From positions 337,996 through 401,995 of the forward strand of contig NZ_STFZ01000011.1 in the NCBI RefSeq assembly GCF_005222845.1: a DNA stretch of 64,000 bases. Reading direction: 5' to 3'. Shown piece by piece: positions 1 to 9,557 of this stretch (its first letter is position 1; every line of letters starts with the position of its first letter). The DNA comes from Rhizobium sp. FY34. GTDB lineage: Bacteria > Pseudomonadota > Alphaproteobacteria > Rhizobiales > Rhizobiaceae. The translations under genes and the position numbers were made by a program. The notes under the pieces were generated by a model. The model had not been told where the DNA came from and did no database searches. It saw nothing but the letters and a program-made list of their open reading frames with translations.

Positions 1-34
1 TCGTTGTTTGGAAACCCAGGAGCCCAATGGTCAT
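1..34 (-). CDS. lpxC: UDP-3-O-acyl-N-acetylglucosamine deacetylase, N-terminal 11 codons only
   Basis: Reading the minus strand from an ATG at position 34 gives MTIGLLGFQTT before the window ends. This is the usual alphaproteobacterial LpxC start. LpxC is a zinc enzyme of the cytoplasm and performs the first committed step of lipid A synthesis. A purine-rich stretch (AAAAAAAGGC) lies just upstream. In rhizobia lpxC normally follows ftsZ, as here, which supports the call. A terminator separates it from ftsZ, so it probably has its own promoter in 35-240. Identification rests on only 11 residues plus gene order. Confidence 0.8.
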   Translation of the reverse strand, partial: MTIGLLGFQTT

Positions 35-58
35 TCGTTTTGCCTTTTTTTATCATCC

Positions 59-81
59 AGACCGGCTTAACCAGCCGATCT
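59..81 (-). other. Hairpin in the lpxC leader
   Basis: The minus strand can form a 9-bp stem (AGATCGGCT with AGCCGGTCT, one G:U-type mismatch) around a 5-nt loop, about 25 nt before the lpxC start codon. It has no following U-run, so it is not a typical terminator. It may affect lpxC translation or be chance. Confidence 0.25.
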
Positions 82-240
82 GGCTTTCATCCGGTCCGCG
101 TCGAACCCGACTCCAGACCTTCCTTCTGACCTGTACATACGGCGATGCACGCTCCAATCCAAATCACTGTTTCTTTCGGATTGTTACGAACGTGACGATT
201 TCCGCCGATACAACACTTCATGACAAGCAACTGATAAAAC

Positions 241-271
241 GGAAAAACCCGGATTTAGCATCCGGGTTTTC
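241..271 (-). terminator. Intrinsic terminator after ftsZ
   Basis: An 11-bp perfect stem (AAAACCCGGAT at 244-254, ATCCGGGTTTT at 260-270) has a 5-nt loop. On the minus strand it ends in a T-run. It lies about 22 bp past the ftsZ stop and closes the ddl-ftsQ-ftsA-ftsZ unit before lpxC. Confidence 0.85.
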
Positions 272-292
272 AAAGTTACCGAATTGTAACAG

Positions 293-2131
293 TCAGGTGG
301 ACTGGCGGCGCAGGAATGCCGGGATTTCCAATTGATCGTCCTCGTGGTGCGAACCGGATGAGGCAACGGAACGACCGTGGTCGTCCAGGTTACCGCGGCG
401 CGGCGCATAGAGACTGGCCTCGGGCGACAGCGCACGACGCTGCTGCGACGCGGCAGAGGGTGCCTGCGAGGTCATGTCGGCAGAGACCGGATCTTCTTCA
501 TCGCGACGACCAAGCGAGTTGGTGATGCGCTTCAGGAGACCCATGGGGCCACGCTCTTCCGGTGCATGCTGCACCGGTTGTGCGCGCTGCTCCATCTCGG
601 CCTTCACCACCGGCGAAAAGTCTTCCACCTTCGGCATGCGAACCTGCTCGGCGGCATGACGGATGACCGGCGCGGCCATCTCGATCGGCTGCGGTGCCAT
701 GCGCGGTGCCGGCGCAGGCGCAGTCATTACAGGCTGCTGCGGCTGCGGCGCAACATAGGCCGGAGCCGGAGCATGCTGCACCGGAGCCTGGACCTGTACC
801 GGTGCCTGCATGATGGGAGGCATCGGGGCCGGGGCCGGACGCTGCATCACCGGCTCGACCGGAGCGGCTGCCTGGAACAGGCGGCTTGCCGGGCGAAACT
901 CTTCAGGAGCCGCTGCGACCGGCTGCGGAGCCACCGGCTGGGGCGCAGGCGCCATGGCCTGCGGGGCCGGGATGGCCAGTTCACGTTCCATCTGAGCTTC
1001 CGCCTGACGGATGGTTTCAGCAATCGGATCAACCGGTACGGTACGGGGTGCCTGCATCATCACAGGCTGAACTGCGGCCGGAGCCGAAGCAACGGCCGCG
1101 GAAGGACGGATAATCGGACGCTGGGCTGCACGCATTTCAGCGGCCCGCATTTCGTTGTCAGCCATGGCACGGTCAATGCCCGTGGCAACGACGGAAACGC
1201 GGATGACGCCTTCCAGTGCCTCATCGAATGTGGCGCCGAGAATGATATTGGCGTCCGGATCGACTTCCTCGCGAATGCGGGTTGCCGCTTCGTCCACTTC
1301 AAACAGCGTCAGGTCGCGACCACCGGTGATGGAGATCAGCAGGCCTTGCGCGCCCTTCATCGAGGTTTCATCGAGCAGCGGGTTTGCAATCGCGGCTTCG
1401 GCGGCCTGCATGGCGCGGCCCTGGCCGGATGCTTCGCCAGTGCCCATCATGGCGCGGCCCATTTCGCGCATGACCGAACGGACGTCGGCGAAGTCGAGGT
1501 TGATGAGACCTTCCTTCACCATCAGGTCGGTAATGCAGGCAACGCCGGAATAGAGGACCTGGTCGGCCATCGCAAAAGCGTCGGCGAAGGTGGTCTTGTC
1601 ATTGGCGATGCGGAACAGGTTCTGGTTCGGGATGACGATCAGCGTATCGACCGACTTCTGCAACTCCTGAATGCCCATTTCGGCAAGCCGCATGCGGCGA
1701 CCGCCTTCGAAGTGGAAGGGCTTGGTGACAACACCAACAGTGAGGATGCCCTTGCTGCGGGCAGCCTGGGCAACCACAGGCGCTGCACCTGTGCCGGTAC
1801 CGCCGCCCATGCCGGCGGTGACGAAGCACATATGCGTGCTCGACAGGTGATCCATGATCTCGTCGAGGCATTCTTCGGCGGCCGCGCGACCGACCTCAGG
1901 CTGCGAACCCGCGCCCAGACCCTCGGTCACCTGAACACCCATCTGGATGATCCGTTCGGCCTTGGACATGGTCAGCGCCTGCGCATCGGTATTTGCGACG
2001 ACGAAATCGACGCCTTCCAGGCCAGCGGTGATCATGTTGTTGACGGCATTGCCGCCGCCACCGCCAACGCCGAAGACGGTGATCCGCGGCTTCAGCTCGG
2101 TGATGTCCGGCTTTTGCAGATTGATGGTCAT
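293..2131 (-). CDS. ftsZ: Cell division GTPase FtsZ
   Basis: FtsZ is a tubulin-like GTPase that assembles the Z ring at midcell. The 612-residue product starts [10 protein letters not shown]. It has the nucleotide-binding [11 protein letters not shown] segment near residue 25 and the tubulin signature [11 protein letters not shown] near residue 110. The GTPase core of about 320 residues is followed by a roughly 250-residue linker rich in P, Q and A, and then the conserved C-terminal peptide [10 protein letters not shown], which binds FtsA and other partners. The long linker is typical of the main FtsZ of Rhizobiales. A start 15 codons upstream is possible in frame, but the chosen ATG has the ribosome site GAAGGAAC and matches the family start. 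ftsA lies 86 bp upstream and a terminator downstream. Confidence 0.97.
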   Translation of the reverse strand: MTINLQKPDITELKPRITVFGVGGGGGNAVNNMITAGLEGVDFVVANTDAQALTMSKAERIIQMGVQVTEGLGAGSQPEVGRAAAEECLDEIMDHLSSTHMCFVTAGMGGGTGTGAAPVVAQAARSKGILTVGVVTKPFHFEGGRRMRLAEMGIQELQKSVDTLIVIPNQNLFRIANDKTTFADAFAMADQVLYSGVACITDLMVKEGLINLDFADVRSVMREMGRAMMGTGEASGQGRAMQAAEAAIANPLLDETSMKGAQGLLISITGGRDLTLFEVDEAATRIREEVDPDANIILGATFDEALEGVIRVSVVATGIDRAMADNEMRAAEMRAAQRPIIRPSAAVASAPAAVQPVMMQAPRTVPVDPIAETIRQAEAQMERELAIPAPQAMAPAPQPVAPQPVAAAPEEFRPASRLFQAAAPVEPVMQRPAPAPMPPIMQAPVQVQAPVQHAPAPAYVAPQPQQPVMTAPAPAPRMAPQPIEMAAPVIRHAAEQVRMPKVEDFSPVVKAEMEQRAQPVQHAPEERGPMGLLKRITNSLGRRDEEDPVSADMTSQAPSAASQQRRALSPEASLYAPRRGNLDDHGRSVASSGSHHEDDQLEIPAFLRRQST

Positions 2132-2217
2132 AGTAACCGTTCCTTCTTTCTCTGGCCGCCTCGCCAAGCGAGCCAATTCTCAAATCTAAGCTGACTGCCT
2201 TGCCTGAGGCTAAAGCG

Positions 2218-3549
2218 TCAGAAACTCTCCTTCAGCCACTGCCCGACACGGGCTATCCGGCTATTTCCGTGGCCAAGCGAGGACAAAAGACCTCCCTGCC
2301 CTGCATGTGTTTCCATATCCGCCACCTGCGGATAGATCATCAGACCGACCGCGGTGGAAAAGGCGGGGCCCTTGGCCGCTGTGGGCAGGCCGGAAACACC
2401 CATAGGGCGACCGATCCGCACATTGCGGGCCAGAATTCGGCGCGCCGTTTCCGGCAGGCCGGTCAACTGGGCAGCACCACCGGTCAGAACCACGCGCTTG
2501 CCGACAATCGGGCTGAAGCCCGATTTCTGGATGCGGTCGCGGATCAGTTCCAGCGTCTCTTCCAGACGCGCCCGCACGATGCGCGCCACAAGCGCGCGCG
2601 GCACCTGGGTCGGCTGGTCACGGTCATCCTCGCCAATCGGCGGAACCGAAATCAGGTCACGTTCATCAGCCGCCGAAGCAATCGCAGAGCCATGCACGAC
2701 CTTCATCCGTTCGGCATCCTCGATGCGGGTCGAAAGACCACGCGCCAGATCGGTCGTCACGTGGTGGCCGCCGATGCCGATCGCATCGGTATGCACCAGC
2801 TTGCCTTCGGCAAAGACAGAGATCGTCGTCGTGCCGCCGCCCATGTCGATGGCCGCACAGCCGAGTTCGACTTCGTCATCGACCAGAGCCGCCAGACCGC
2901 TGGCGTAAGGGGTCGCAACGATACCCTCGACCGACAGATGCGCACGGTTGACGCAGAGTTCGATGTTACGAAGTGCCGCCCGCTCCGCCGTCACCACATG
3001 CATATCGACGCCCAGAAGGTCGCCATACATGGCCAGCGGATCACGTATGCCGCGCTCGCCATCCAGCGAGAAACCCGTCGGCAGGGAATGCAGAACCGCA
3101 CGGTCCTGGCGCAGCGACTGCTGGCTTGCCGCCATCAAAACCTTGCGCAGGTCAGCCGATTCGACCTCCTGTCCGCCCAGATCGATGGTTGCAGTATAGA
3201 CATCACTGGTGAGACGCCCGGCCGAGACATTGACGATGAGGCTATCGACGGTCAGCCCCGCCATGCGCTCGGCTGCATCGACGGCCAACCGCACCACGCT
3301 TTCGACCGCATCGAGATCCGAAATAACGCCAGACTTCACGCCGCGTGACCGCTGATGGCCGATGCCAATGACTTCGACATTATGTGTGCGGTTGGGCAGG
3401 ATCTGGCTTTCCTTGCGCGGCGTCAGCCGGCCGATCATGCACACAACCTTGCTGGATCCGATATCGAGCACCGAGACCACATGCGAGCGCTTGGATGACA
3501 GGGGCTTCAGGCGTGGCAGACCAAAACCGGAGGAACTGAACAGGCTCAT
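2218..3549 (-). CDS. ftsA: Cell division protein FtsA
   Basis: FtsA is an actin-like ATPase that tethers FtsZ to the membrane. The product is 443 residues. An alphaproteobacterial N-terminal extension precedes the phosphate-binding motif VLDIGSSKVVCMIG at about residue 26. A second motif, AAIDMGGGTTTISVF, lies near residue 232, and GKRVVLTGGAAQLTGL is near the C-terminus. The last residues (IARVGQWLKESF) fit the amphipathic membrane helix of the family. The start has GGAGG seven bases upstream and overlaps the ftsQ stop by 4 bp (ATGA), which suggests translational coupling. Confidence 0.96.
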   Translation of the reverse strand: MSLFSSSGFGLPRLKPLSSKRSHVVSVLDIGSSKVVCMIGRLTPRKESQILPNRTHNVEVIGIGHQRSRGVKSGVISDLDAVESVVRLAVDAAERMAGLTVDSLIVNVSAGRLTSDVYTATIDLGGQEVESADLRKVLMAASQQSLRQDRAVLHSLPTGFSLDGERGIRDPLAMYGDLLGVDMHVVTAERAALRNIELCVNRAHLSVEGIVATPYASGLAALVDDEVELGCAAIDMGGGTTTISVFAEGKLVHTDAIGIGGHHVTTDLARGLSTRIEDAERMKVVHGSAIASAADERDLISVPPIGEDDRDQPTQVPRALVARIVRARLEETLELIRDRIQKSGFSPIVGKRVVLTGGAAQLTGLPETARRILARNVRIGRPMGVSGLPTAAKGPAFSTAVGLMIYPQVADMETHAGQGGLLSSLGHGNSRIARVGQWLKESF

Positions 3550-4478
3550 GTCTGGCCTCCTGACTTCTTCAACGCCTTGGTGCGAGCCTCGACGGCTAGC
3601 GCACGGCGCTCGGCCGCACCCTGCGTCAAGCGCACCGTTGTGCGATCGGAGAGACGCAGATCAACAGCAGCGATATCGCGCTCCAGCACACCCTGTTCCT
3701 GCTCGAACCGGGCCAGCCGCTCCAGAGCCTGATCGACATCCTCTTCCGGCAACTTGATAACGACACCGCTTGCCAGATGCAGATCCCAGCGGCGACCGGC
3801 AACCCGCACATAGGCACGCACGCGGTCGCGCATTTCCGGCCATTTTGCCATTTCAGCTTCGAAATCGGCCGCTGCCGTCTCAGCATCGCGTCCAACGAAA
3901 AGCGGCAGGGCCGCAAACTTGTTGTCGCGCAGCGGCGCAATCACGCTGCCATTCCGCTCGATCAGGGCCAGATCGGTCCCATGCTGCCAGATCCCGAAAG
4001 CCTCACGCTCCTTGAGCGTCACTTCGATCGTCTTGGGATAGACCTTGCGGACTTCTGCATATTCAACCCAGGGCAGTTCGGAGAGCTTGCGGCGGGCGGC
4101 ATCCACATCGAGCGAGACGAGCGACGTCGTGCCATCCAGGCCGAGAAGCTGGAGAATATCGATTTCAGACGTCTCGACATTGCCGGACACCTGAACCTTT
4201 TCGATCGCAAAGCCAGCGGCCGCCGTCGTAGCCTGCGCGACATCCGTCGTGTGACCGCCCAGAGACATGCCATAAAAACCGACAGCACCAAACAGCGCAA
4301 AGACGGATGCCGTGCCGGTATGGCGCGGAATATGAATACGGCCGGTTGCCAAACTTACACAGAAGCGAACCACACGACGCACAGGACGCGGCAGCACCAG
4401 GCGCTCATCGGCCGAAGCCGAAAGCTGCGCGGCGCGCCCGCGTGGTGCAGAAACCCTTTTACCAATCAGCGCGAACAC
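3546..4478 (-). CDS. ftsQ: Cell division protein FtsQ
   Basis: FtsQ is a bitopic inner-membrane divisome protein. The 310-residue product has a basic cytoplasmic N-terminus, one membrane segment (about residues 75-95), then a periplasmic POTRA domain ([19 protein letters not shown] onward) and the FtsQ/DivIB domain. The start is a GTG with a GGAGG ribosome site. It overlaps ddl by 13 bp and ftsA by 4 bp, so ddl, ftsQ and ftsA are very likely co-transcribed. Confidence 0.94.
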   Translation of the reverse strand: MFALIGKRVSAPRGRAAQLSASADERLVLPRPVRRVVRFCVSLATGRIHIPRHTGTASVFALFGAVGFYGMSLGGHTTDVAQATTAAAGFAIEKVQVSGNVETSEIDILQLLGLDGTTSLVSLDVDAARRKLSELPWVEYAEVRKVYPKTIEVTLKEREAFGIWQHGTDLALIERNGSVIAPLRDNKFAALPLFVGRDAETAAADFEAEMAKWPEMRDRVRAYVRVAGRRWDLHLASGVVIKLPEEDVDQALERLARFEQEQGVLERDIAAVDLRLSDRTTVRLTQGAAERRALAVEARTKALKKSGGQT

Positions 4479-5392
4479 GAAGCGTCCTCCACCATCCAGC
4501 GGACGAGATCCCCAAAGGAACGACCGGCATATGCGGCCATTTCAGGCACCAGGGAAGTCGGGGTCATGCCGGGCTGCGTATTGATTTCGAGCCAGATCAG
4601 TTCGCCGTCTCCAGACCCACGGTCGTCAAAGCGGAAGTCTGAGCGACTCACACCGCGACATCCCATCGCCTGATGCGCCTTAACCGCCAGTGTTTGAACT
4701 TTTTGGTAAATATTTGGTAAAATTTGAGCGGGAATCACATGACGTGATCCACCATCGGCATATTTCGCATCATAATCGTAGAAGCTGTTCGACAGCGGCA
4801 CGATTTCCGTAACACCCAGCGCCTCACCATCCATGACACCACAGGTGAGTTCACGACCGGGAATATAGCGCTCGACCATGACGCGATCGCCATACAGCCA
4901 CTCGGAGGAACCGAGAACCTGCGGCGGATGCGATTGGCCTTCCTTGACGATGACAACCCCGAAGGACGACCCTTCACAGACAGGCTTGACCACATAGGGC
5001 GGCTGCATGGGATGGGCAGAGCCGATCTCATGACGATCCAGAACCACGCCCTGCGCAACAGGAATACCGGCCGCCGCCGCAACCGACTTGGCGCGAGCCT
5101 TATCCATGGCAAGCGCCGAGGCAAGCACACCGGAATGTGTATAGGGGATTTGCAGATACTCCAAAATCCCCTGAATGGCACCATCTTCGCCATAAGGACC
5201 ATGCAACGCATTGAAGGCAACGTCAGGGCGCAGGTCCGAGAGGACGGAGGCGACATCACGCCCGACATCCACGCGCGTCACTCGGAAACCTTCCGATTCA
5301 AGTGCGCTCGCACAGGCATTGCCAGAGGACAGGCTGACAGGCCGCTCGGAGGAAAACCCTCCCATCAGAACTGCCACATGCTTGTCACTCAT
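4466..5392 (-). CDS. ddl: D-alanine--D-alanine ligase
   Basis: This cytoplasmic ATP-grasp enzyme joins two D-alanines for the peptidoglycan stem peptide. The product is 308 residues, normal for DdlB. It begins with [21 protein letters not shown], the family N-terminal motif. [14 protein letters not shown], near residue 130, is the ATP-grasp core, and the C-terminal [19 protein letters not shown] carries the metal-binding E and N. It is the first gene of the ddl-ftsQ-ftsA-ftsZ unit, with GGGGGTG upstream of the ATG. It sits downstream of a terminator and a CtrA-like site. Confidence 0.96.
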   Translation of the reverse strand: MSDKHVAVLMGGFSSERPVSLSSGNACASALESEGFRVTRVDVGRDVASVLSDLRPDVAFNALHGPYGEDGAIQGILEYLQIPYTHSGVLASALAMDKARAKSVAAAAGIPVAQGVVLDRHEIGSAHPMQPPYVVKPVCEGSSFGVVIVKEGQSHPPQVLGSSEWLYGDRVMVERYIPGRELTCGVMDGEALGVTEIVPLSNSFYDYDAKYADGGSRHVIPAQILPNIYQKVQTLAVKAHQAMGCRGVSRSDFRFDDRGSGDGELIWLEINTQPGMTPTSLVPEMAAYAGRSFGDLVRWMVEDASCSR

Positions 5393-5480
5393 TAAACACC
5401 CCCTGAAAAGTAGCTGGGATTAAGCCATCACGCTTGCGCCAAACTGATTCTTGACCCGCCCTCATTAGACCCTGACATGG

Positions 5481-5496
5481 TTAATGAATCGTTTAC
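5481..5496. promoter_or_regulatory. Candidate CtrA site upstream of ddl-ftsQAZ
   Basis: The plus strand reads TTAATGAATCGTTTAC, that is TTAA-N7-TTTAC, one base off the alphaproteobacterial CtrA consensus TTAA-N7-TTAAC. It lies about 90 bp upstream of the ddl start and is inside a wider GGTTAA...TTAACC dyad (5479-5502). CtrA control of division genes is known in Caulobacter and rhizobia. This assignment is by pattern only. Confidence 0.4.
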
Positions 5497-5594
5497 TTTC
5501 GTTAACCGGGAGGGGAAAAAGCCTGTCTGTGCAAGGCATTCAGGCCTGCGAGCTGAACCGGAAGCTGACCTGCCTGACTCAGAATCTGAACAAC

Positions 5595-5629
5595 AAAAAA
5601 GCCTTCCAAGCTATTGAGCCTGCAGGCTT
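5595..5629 (-). terminator. Candidate terminator ending the mraZ-murB transcript
   Basis: On the minus strand AAGCCT pairs with AGGCTT, followed by a run of T (AGGCTTTTTTG). The loop contains the 12-bp palindrome AGCCTGCAGGCT (5617-5628). It lies 20 bp after the 41-codon gene and before the ddl promoter region, so it would divide the dcw cluster into two transcripts. Confidence 0.6.
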
Positions 5630-5648
5630 ATTCCGGAATGAGCGGAAA

Positions 5649-5774
5649 TTATTCACCGGGATGAAGGCGGGATTTACGATCATTAACACGCTCATTCACC
5701 AGCACGGCGATCCAGCCGGCGCCGGCAATGACGAATGGCAGCATATAGAGGAAAAAGAATGTTGCGGAATTCAC
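5649..5774 (-). CDS. Small membrane protein (41 residues) between murB and ddl
   Basis: I do not recognise a named family. A GTG start at 5774 is preceded eight bases upstream by TTGGAGGGC, a strong ribosome site. The product begins VNSATFFFLYMLPFVIAGAG and has one clear membrane helix (about residues 5-26), then a charged tail (NERVNDRKSRLHPGE). It is the last gene before the terminator in the mur transcript, which suggests a role tied to cell-wall synthesis or division, but this is inference from position. A longer reading frame upstream of the GTG lacks a ribosome site. Confidence 0.6.
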   Translation of the reverse strand: MNSATFFFLYMLPFVIAGAGWIAVLVNERVNDRKSRLHPGE

Positions 5775-5970
5775 GACACCAGCCCTCCAAGAGCACGTCT
5801 CGCTGCCAAATTTAATATGACCGCCCCTAAAAAGCCAAGCAGCCGTCGACATTCATCAGTGCGGGCGTCAATTGAAAGGCCGCACCATTCATCAGCGAGC
5901 TGGCGGTTGCGATAAAACCAACTGCGACACTGGCCGTCGATAACCGGTCGAGTGCGTTGGCCAAAAGCTT

Positions 5971-6023
5971 GGTCCGCTCATTGTGTACAAGAGACAAAAA
6001 CCATCTCCATCAGTGAGCGGACC
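5971..6023. repeat. 13-bp inverted repeat after murB
   Basis: GGTCCGCTCATTG (5971-5983) and CAGTGAGCGGACC (6011-6023) are inverted copies with one mismatch (a G:T type pair) around a 27-bp loop. It begins about 20 bp past the murB stop on the minus strand. There is no T-run directly after it. It could be an mRNA-stabilising stem, a partial terminator or a protein site. Confidence 0.45.
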
Positions 6024-6043
6024 TTTATCCATTAAGCTCGGAA

Positions 6044-7018
6044 CTATTCCGTCGCTATCCCCTGAAACGGCTTGACCTCACGGCCGGGCATGAAAATGCC
6101 GAGACGCTTGATTTCCCATTCCAGCTTGATGCCGGAGGTTTCGAACACGCGTTGGCGCACAATTTCCCCGAGATATTCCAGATCATAGCCGGTGGCATGG
6201 CCGATATTGATCATGAAATTGCAATGCAGCGACGACATCTGCGCGCCACCATTCATCAGGCCGCGGCAGCCAGCCTGGTCGATCAGTTCCCAGGCGGAAT
6301 GGCCCGGAGGGTTCTTGAAGGTCGAGCCCCCGGTCTTTTCCTTGACCGGCTGAACGGTCTCGCGGTGATGGCGCACGGCATCCATCTCGGCGCGGATCTT
6401 GGCGCGGTCATCCGCAAAGCCTTCGAAAATGGCATGGGTGAAGATGACATCAGACGGTATGGAGGCGTGGCGATAGCTGTAGCCCATGTCTGCGCAACTG
6501 AAGACATGCTTTTCGCCCTTGCGATCCACCGCATGGACTTCCACCACACGCGCTGCAGTCTCGCCGCCATTGGCACCGGCATTCATGCGAAGCGCACCAC
6601 CGATCGAGCCGGGAATGCCATAGTAGAAGGCAAAGCCACCGATGCCGTTGTCCATCGCCATGGCGGCGATATATTTGTCCGGGCAGATGGCGCCAGCCAG
6701 GATGCGGTTTTCGCCGACCAGTTCCAACTGGCCAAAGCCCTTGGCGGACAGACGCAGCACGACACCCGGAATGCCGCCATCACGCACGAGCAGGTTGGAG
6801 CCCACGCCCACGACTGTCAGCGGCACTTCATCGGGCAGAAGTTTCAGGAACGTGACCAGATCATCCACATCATGCGGTTGGAACATCAATTCCGCCAGAC
6901 CCCCGGCCTGAAACCAGGTGACGCGATCCATCGGCGCGTCCGGCGTCAACCGGCCCCGCAATTCACTCACTCCCGACCCCAGCGAGGCCAGCAGCTTTTC
7001 CCCATTCACCTGCTTCAT
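6044..7018 (-). CDS. murB: UDP-N-acetylenolpyruvoylglucosamine reductase
   Basis: MurB is an FAD enzyme that reduces UDP-GlcNAc-enolpyruvate to UDP-MurNAc with NADPH. The product is 324 residues from [13 protein letters not shown]-binding motifs are visible: [27 protein letters not shown], and [33 protein letters not shown] carries the catalytic Ser region. It is the type I form (no extra Tyr loop region seen). The chosen ATG overlaps the murC stop by 4 bp (ATGA). A start 17 codons upstream would overlap murC further and is less likely. Confidence 0.95.
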   Translation of the reverse strand: MKQVNGEKLLASLGSGVSELRGRLTPDAPMDRVTWFQAGGLAELMFQPHDVDDLVTFLKLLPDEVPLTVVGVGSNLLVRDGGIPGVVLRLSAKGFGQLELVGENRILAGAICPDKYIAAMAMDNGIGGFAFYYGIPGSIGGALRMNAGANGGETAARVVEVHAVDRKGEKHVFSCADMGYSYRHASIPSDVIFTHAIFEGFADDRAKIRAEMDAVRHHRETVQPVKEKTGGSTFKNPPGHSAWELIDQAGCRGLMNGGAQMSSLHCNFMINIGHATGYDLEYLGEIVRQRVFETSGIKLEWEIKRLGIFMPGREVKPFQGIATE

Positions 7019-8430
7019 GAAGACTGTCCCGAAATACTTTCCAATTCCCCAGGCAGCGATGCCGCCCACTGCGTGATATTGCCAGCCCCAAGAAGAACCA
7101 CGAAATCACCCGGCTTTGCAATGCCGGCGATGATACCGGCAAGCGTCGAGGGTGTGGCCATGTAGCGCGCATCACGATGTCCGCCGGCACGAATGCGCGC
7201 CACCAGCGCTTCGGAGTTGGCACCTTCGATCTCATCTTCACCCGCCGCATAGACGGGAGCAAGCACGATACTGTCGGCATCGTTGAAGCAGGTGACGAAA
7301 TCCTCAAACAGGCTCGACAGGCGCGAATAGCGATGCGGTTGGTGGACCGCTATGACACGCCCCTGGCAGCTTTCGCGGGCAGCCTTGAGCACCGCCCTGA
7401 TCTCCACCGGATGGTGGCCGTAGTCATCGAACACCGACACGCCGTTCCAGGTGCCGGTCAGGGTGAAGCGGCGCTTCACGCCACCGAACGAGGCAAGCCC
7501 CTTGCGGATCGCCTCTTCCGAGATCCCAAGCCGGTTGGCAACCGCAATGGCAGCCGTGGCATTGGAGATATTGTGGCGGCCGGGCATGGGCAGCGAAAGC
7601 TCGGTGAAATTGAAGACGCGGCCGGTGCGGCGACGGCGGATCTCCACATCGAAGATGGCGCGGGTGCCCTCCATGCGCACGTTGAAGAACCGCGCATCGG
7701 CCTGCGGATTTTCACCATAGGTGATGATCTTGCGGTCTTCGATCTTGCCGACCAGCGACTGCACTTCCGGGTGATCGAGGCAGAGAACCCCGAAACCATA
7801 GAATGGCACGTTTTCGACGAACTGGCGGAAGGCCGCCCGCACGGCATCGAAATTGCCGTAATGATCCAGATGTTCAGGGTCGATATTGGTGACGACCGCA
7901 ACATCGGCAGGAAGCTTCAGGAAGGTGCCGTCTGATTCGTCGGCCTCCACCACCATCCACTCCCCCTCACCCATGCGGGCATTGGTGCCATAGGCATTGA
8001 TGATGCCGCCATTGATGACAGTCGGGTCCAGCCCGCCGGCCTCCAGCAGTGTGGCGACCATGGATGTCGTCGTGGTCTTGCCATGCGTTCCGCCGATGGC
8101 AATCGCATTGCGGAAGCGCATCAGTTCCGCCAGCATTTCGGCGCGGCGCACGATCGGCAGCGACTTGTCGCGGGCGGCAATCAACTCGGGATTGTTCTTC
8201 TTGATGGCGGTAGACACGACGACCACCTCGGCATCGCCGATATTCTCCGCCTGATGGCCGACAAATACCGGAATGCCCTTGTCGCGCAACCGCTGGACAT
8301 TGGCACCATCCGACTGGTCGGAGCCCTGAACCTTGTGACCGAGATTGTGCAGCACTTCGGCAATCCCGCTCATGCCGATGCCGCCAATGCCGATGAAATG
8401 GACGAGGCCGATGGCCTTCGGCATCTTCAT
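7015..8430 (-). CDS. murC: UDP-N-acetylmuramate--L-alanine ligase
   Basis: MurC adds L-Ala to UDP-MurNAc, the first Mur-ligase step, in the cytoplasm. The product is 471 residues. [17 protein letters not shown] at the N-terminus binds the UDP substrate, [19 protein letters not shown] (about residue 110) is the ATP P-loop, and [16 protein letters not shown] and [10 protein letters not shown] are later Mur motifs. The start has AAGGAG upstream and overlaps murG by 4 bp. Confidence 0.97.
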   Translation of the reverse strand: MKMPKAIGLVHFIGIGGIGMSGIAEVLHNLGHKVQGSDQSDGANVQRLRDKGIPVFVGHQAENIGDAEVVVVSTAIKKNNPELIAARDKSLPIVRRAEMLAELMRFRNAIAIGGTHGKTTTTSMVATLLEAGGLDPTVINGGIINAYGTNARMGEGEWMVVEADESDGTFLKLPADVAVVTNIDPEHLDHYGNFDAVRAAFRQFVENVPFYGFGVLCLDHPEVQSLVGKIEDRKIITYGENPQADARFFNVRMEGTRAIFDVEIRRRRTGRVFNFTELSLPMPGRHNISNATAAIAVANRLGISEEAIRKGLASFGGVKRRFTLTGTWNGVSVFDDYGHHPVEIRAVLKAARESCQGRVIAVHQPHRYSRLSSLFEDFVTCFNDADSIVLAPVYAAGEDEIEGANSEALVARIRAGGHRDARYMATPSTLAGIIAGIAKPGDFVVLLGAGNITQWAASLPGELESISGQSS

Positions 8431-9548
8431 GGCTGTACTCCTTTGAATTGTGCAATCGTCTTGCCGCTTGCCATAGCCTCTACCAGACCGGCGAGCAACA
8501 CAGTCGCATCGGTGCGCGCGCGTCCGCGTGCTGATGCGGCCATCTCGGTAAGGCGGGCCGGATCCTTGAGCAAGGATGCGAGATCCGCCGAAAGGCTTTC
8601 GGCTGTGATCGCCGGCTGCCGGCGCATGAGGGCTGCCCCTGCGCCGACAAGCACCTGGGCATTGTGCCCCTGATCGTCATCCAGCGAATGCGGCAGCGGA
8701 ACCAGGATGGACGGCCGGCCGATCACCGCCAGTTCCAGCACCGTCGAGGCGCCCGAGCGCGACAGGACCAGATGCGCATCGGCCATGCGCTGCGGCAGGT
8801 TGGAAAAGAAGGGGGCAACATCGGCCTTTACGCCGAGGCGGGCATATTCGGCTTTCAGCGCGGTCTCATCCTCCGGACGGGCCTGCTGCGTCAGCACGAG
8901 CCGATTGCGCAGGTGCTGGTCGAGCCTGGCAATGGCCTGTGGAACCATTTCGGAAAAGAAGCGGGCGCCCTGACTGCCGCCGAAGACGACAAGGCGCAGC
9001 GCGCCACTCTCACCCGGCACGGGATAGGGCGTCTCGGCAGCCGCCAGCACGGCCGGGCGCACCGGATTGCCGGTCTCATAGATCTTGGCGGCATGCGGTC
9101 CGGCAACCGGCAAAAAGCCACCGGCAATGGCCTGCACCCGTGTCGCCAGCGCCTTGTTGGCGCGGCCGATAATGGCATTCTGCTCATGCACGATGGACGG
9201 AACGCCAAGGCCGGTGGACGCAAGCAAAGGCGGCACGGTCGGATAGCCGCCGAAGCCGACAACGGCGAGCGGCCGAAGCCGGGTCACGAGGCGGCGCGCC
9301 ATGCGCAGCCCTTTCCAGAGCGTCCAGAGCGCGCGCGCAACCGCGACCGGGTTTTTCGAGCCGAAGGTCGCCGACGGCACGACATGAATTTCGTCTGCAG
9401 GAAACTTGCCGGCAAAGCGTTCCGCCCGCGCATCCGTCACCAGATGCACGGCATAGCCGCGCGCGTGCAATTCGTGGCCCAATGCTTCAGCGGGAAACAA
9501 ATGGCCGCCGGTCCCGCCGGCGGCTAGAAGAATGATGCCTTTGGTCAT
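8427..9548 (-). CDS. murG: Lipid II synthase, GlcNAc transferase MurG
   Basis: MurG is a peripheral membrane GT28 enzyme that transfers GlcNAc to lipid I to make lipid II. The product is 373 residues. It begins with the glycine motif [17 protein letters not shown], has [14 protein letters not shown] and [12 protein letters not shown] in the acceptor domain, [14 protein letters not shown], and the donor-binding [35 protein letters not shown] region. It lies between ftsW (9 bp gap) and murC (4 bp overlap). Confidence 0.97.
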   Translation of the reverse strand: MTKGIILLAAGGTGGHLFPAEALGHELHARGYAVHLVTDARAERFAGKFPADEIHVVPSATFGSKNPVAVARALWTLWKGLRMARRLVTRLRPLAVVGFGGYPTVPPLLASTGLGVPSIVHEQNAIIGRANKALATRVQAIAGGFLPVAGPHAAKIYETGNPVRPAVLAAAETPYPVPGESGALRLVVFGGSQGARFFSEMVPQAIARLDQHLRNRLVLTQQARPEDETALKAEYARLGVKADVAPFFSNLPQRMADAHLVLSRSGASTVLELAVIGRPSILVPLPHSLDDDQGHNAQVLVGAGAALMRRQPAITAESLSADLASLLKDPARLTEMAASARGRARTDATVLLAGLVEAMASGKTIAQFKGVQP

Positions 9549-9557
9549 TTTTTGTCT

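Noticed and set aside
377..2194. Long open frame on the plus strand opposite ftsZ
   Set aside because: It is antisense to a certain gene in GC-rich DNA, is rich in R/H/G, and has no family motifs or ribosome site.
5981..5995. TGTGTACAAGAGACA resembling a Tn5/IS50 end
   Set aside because: Only a partial match with no partner end, transposase or target duplication; likely chance.
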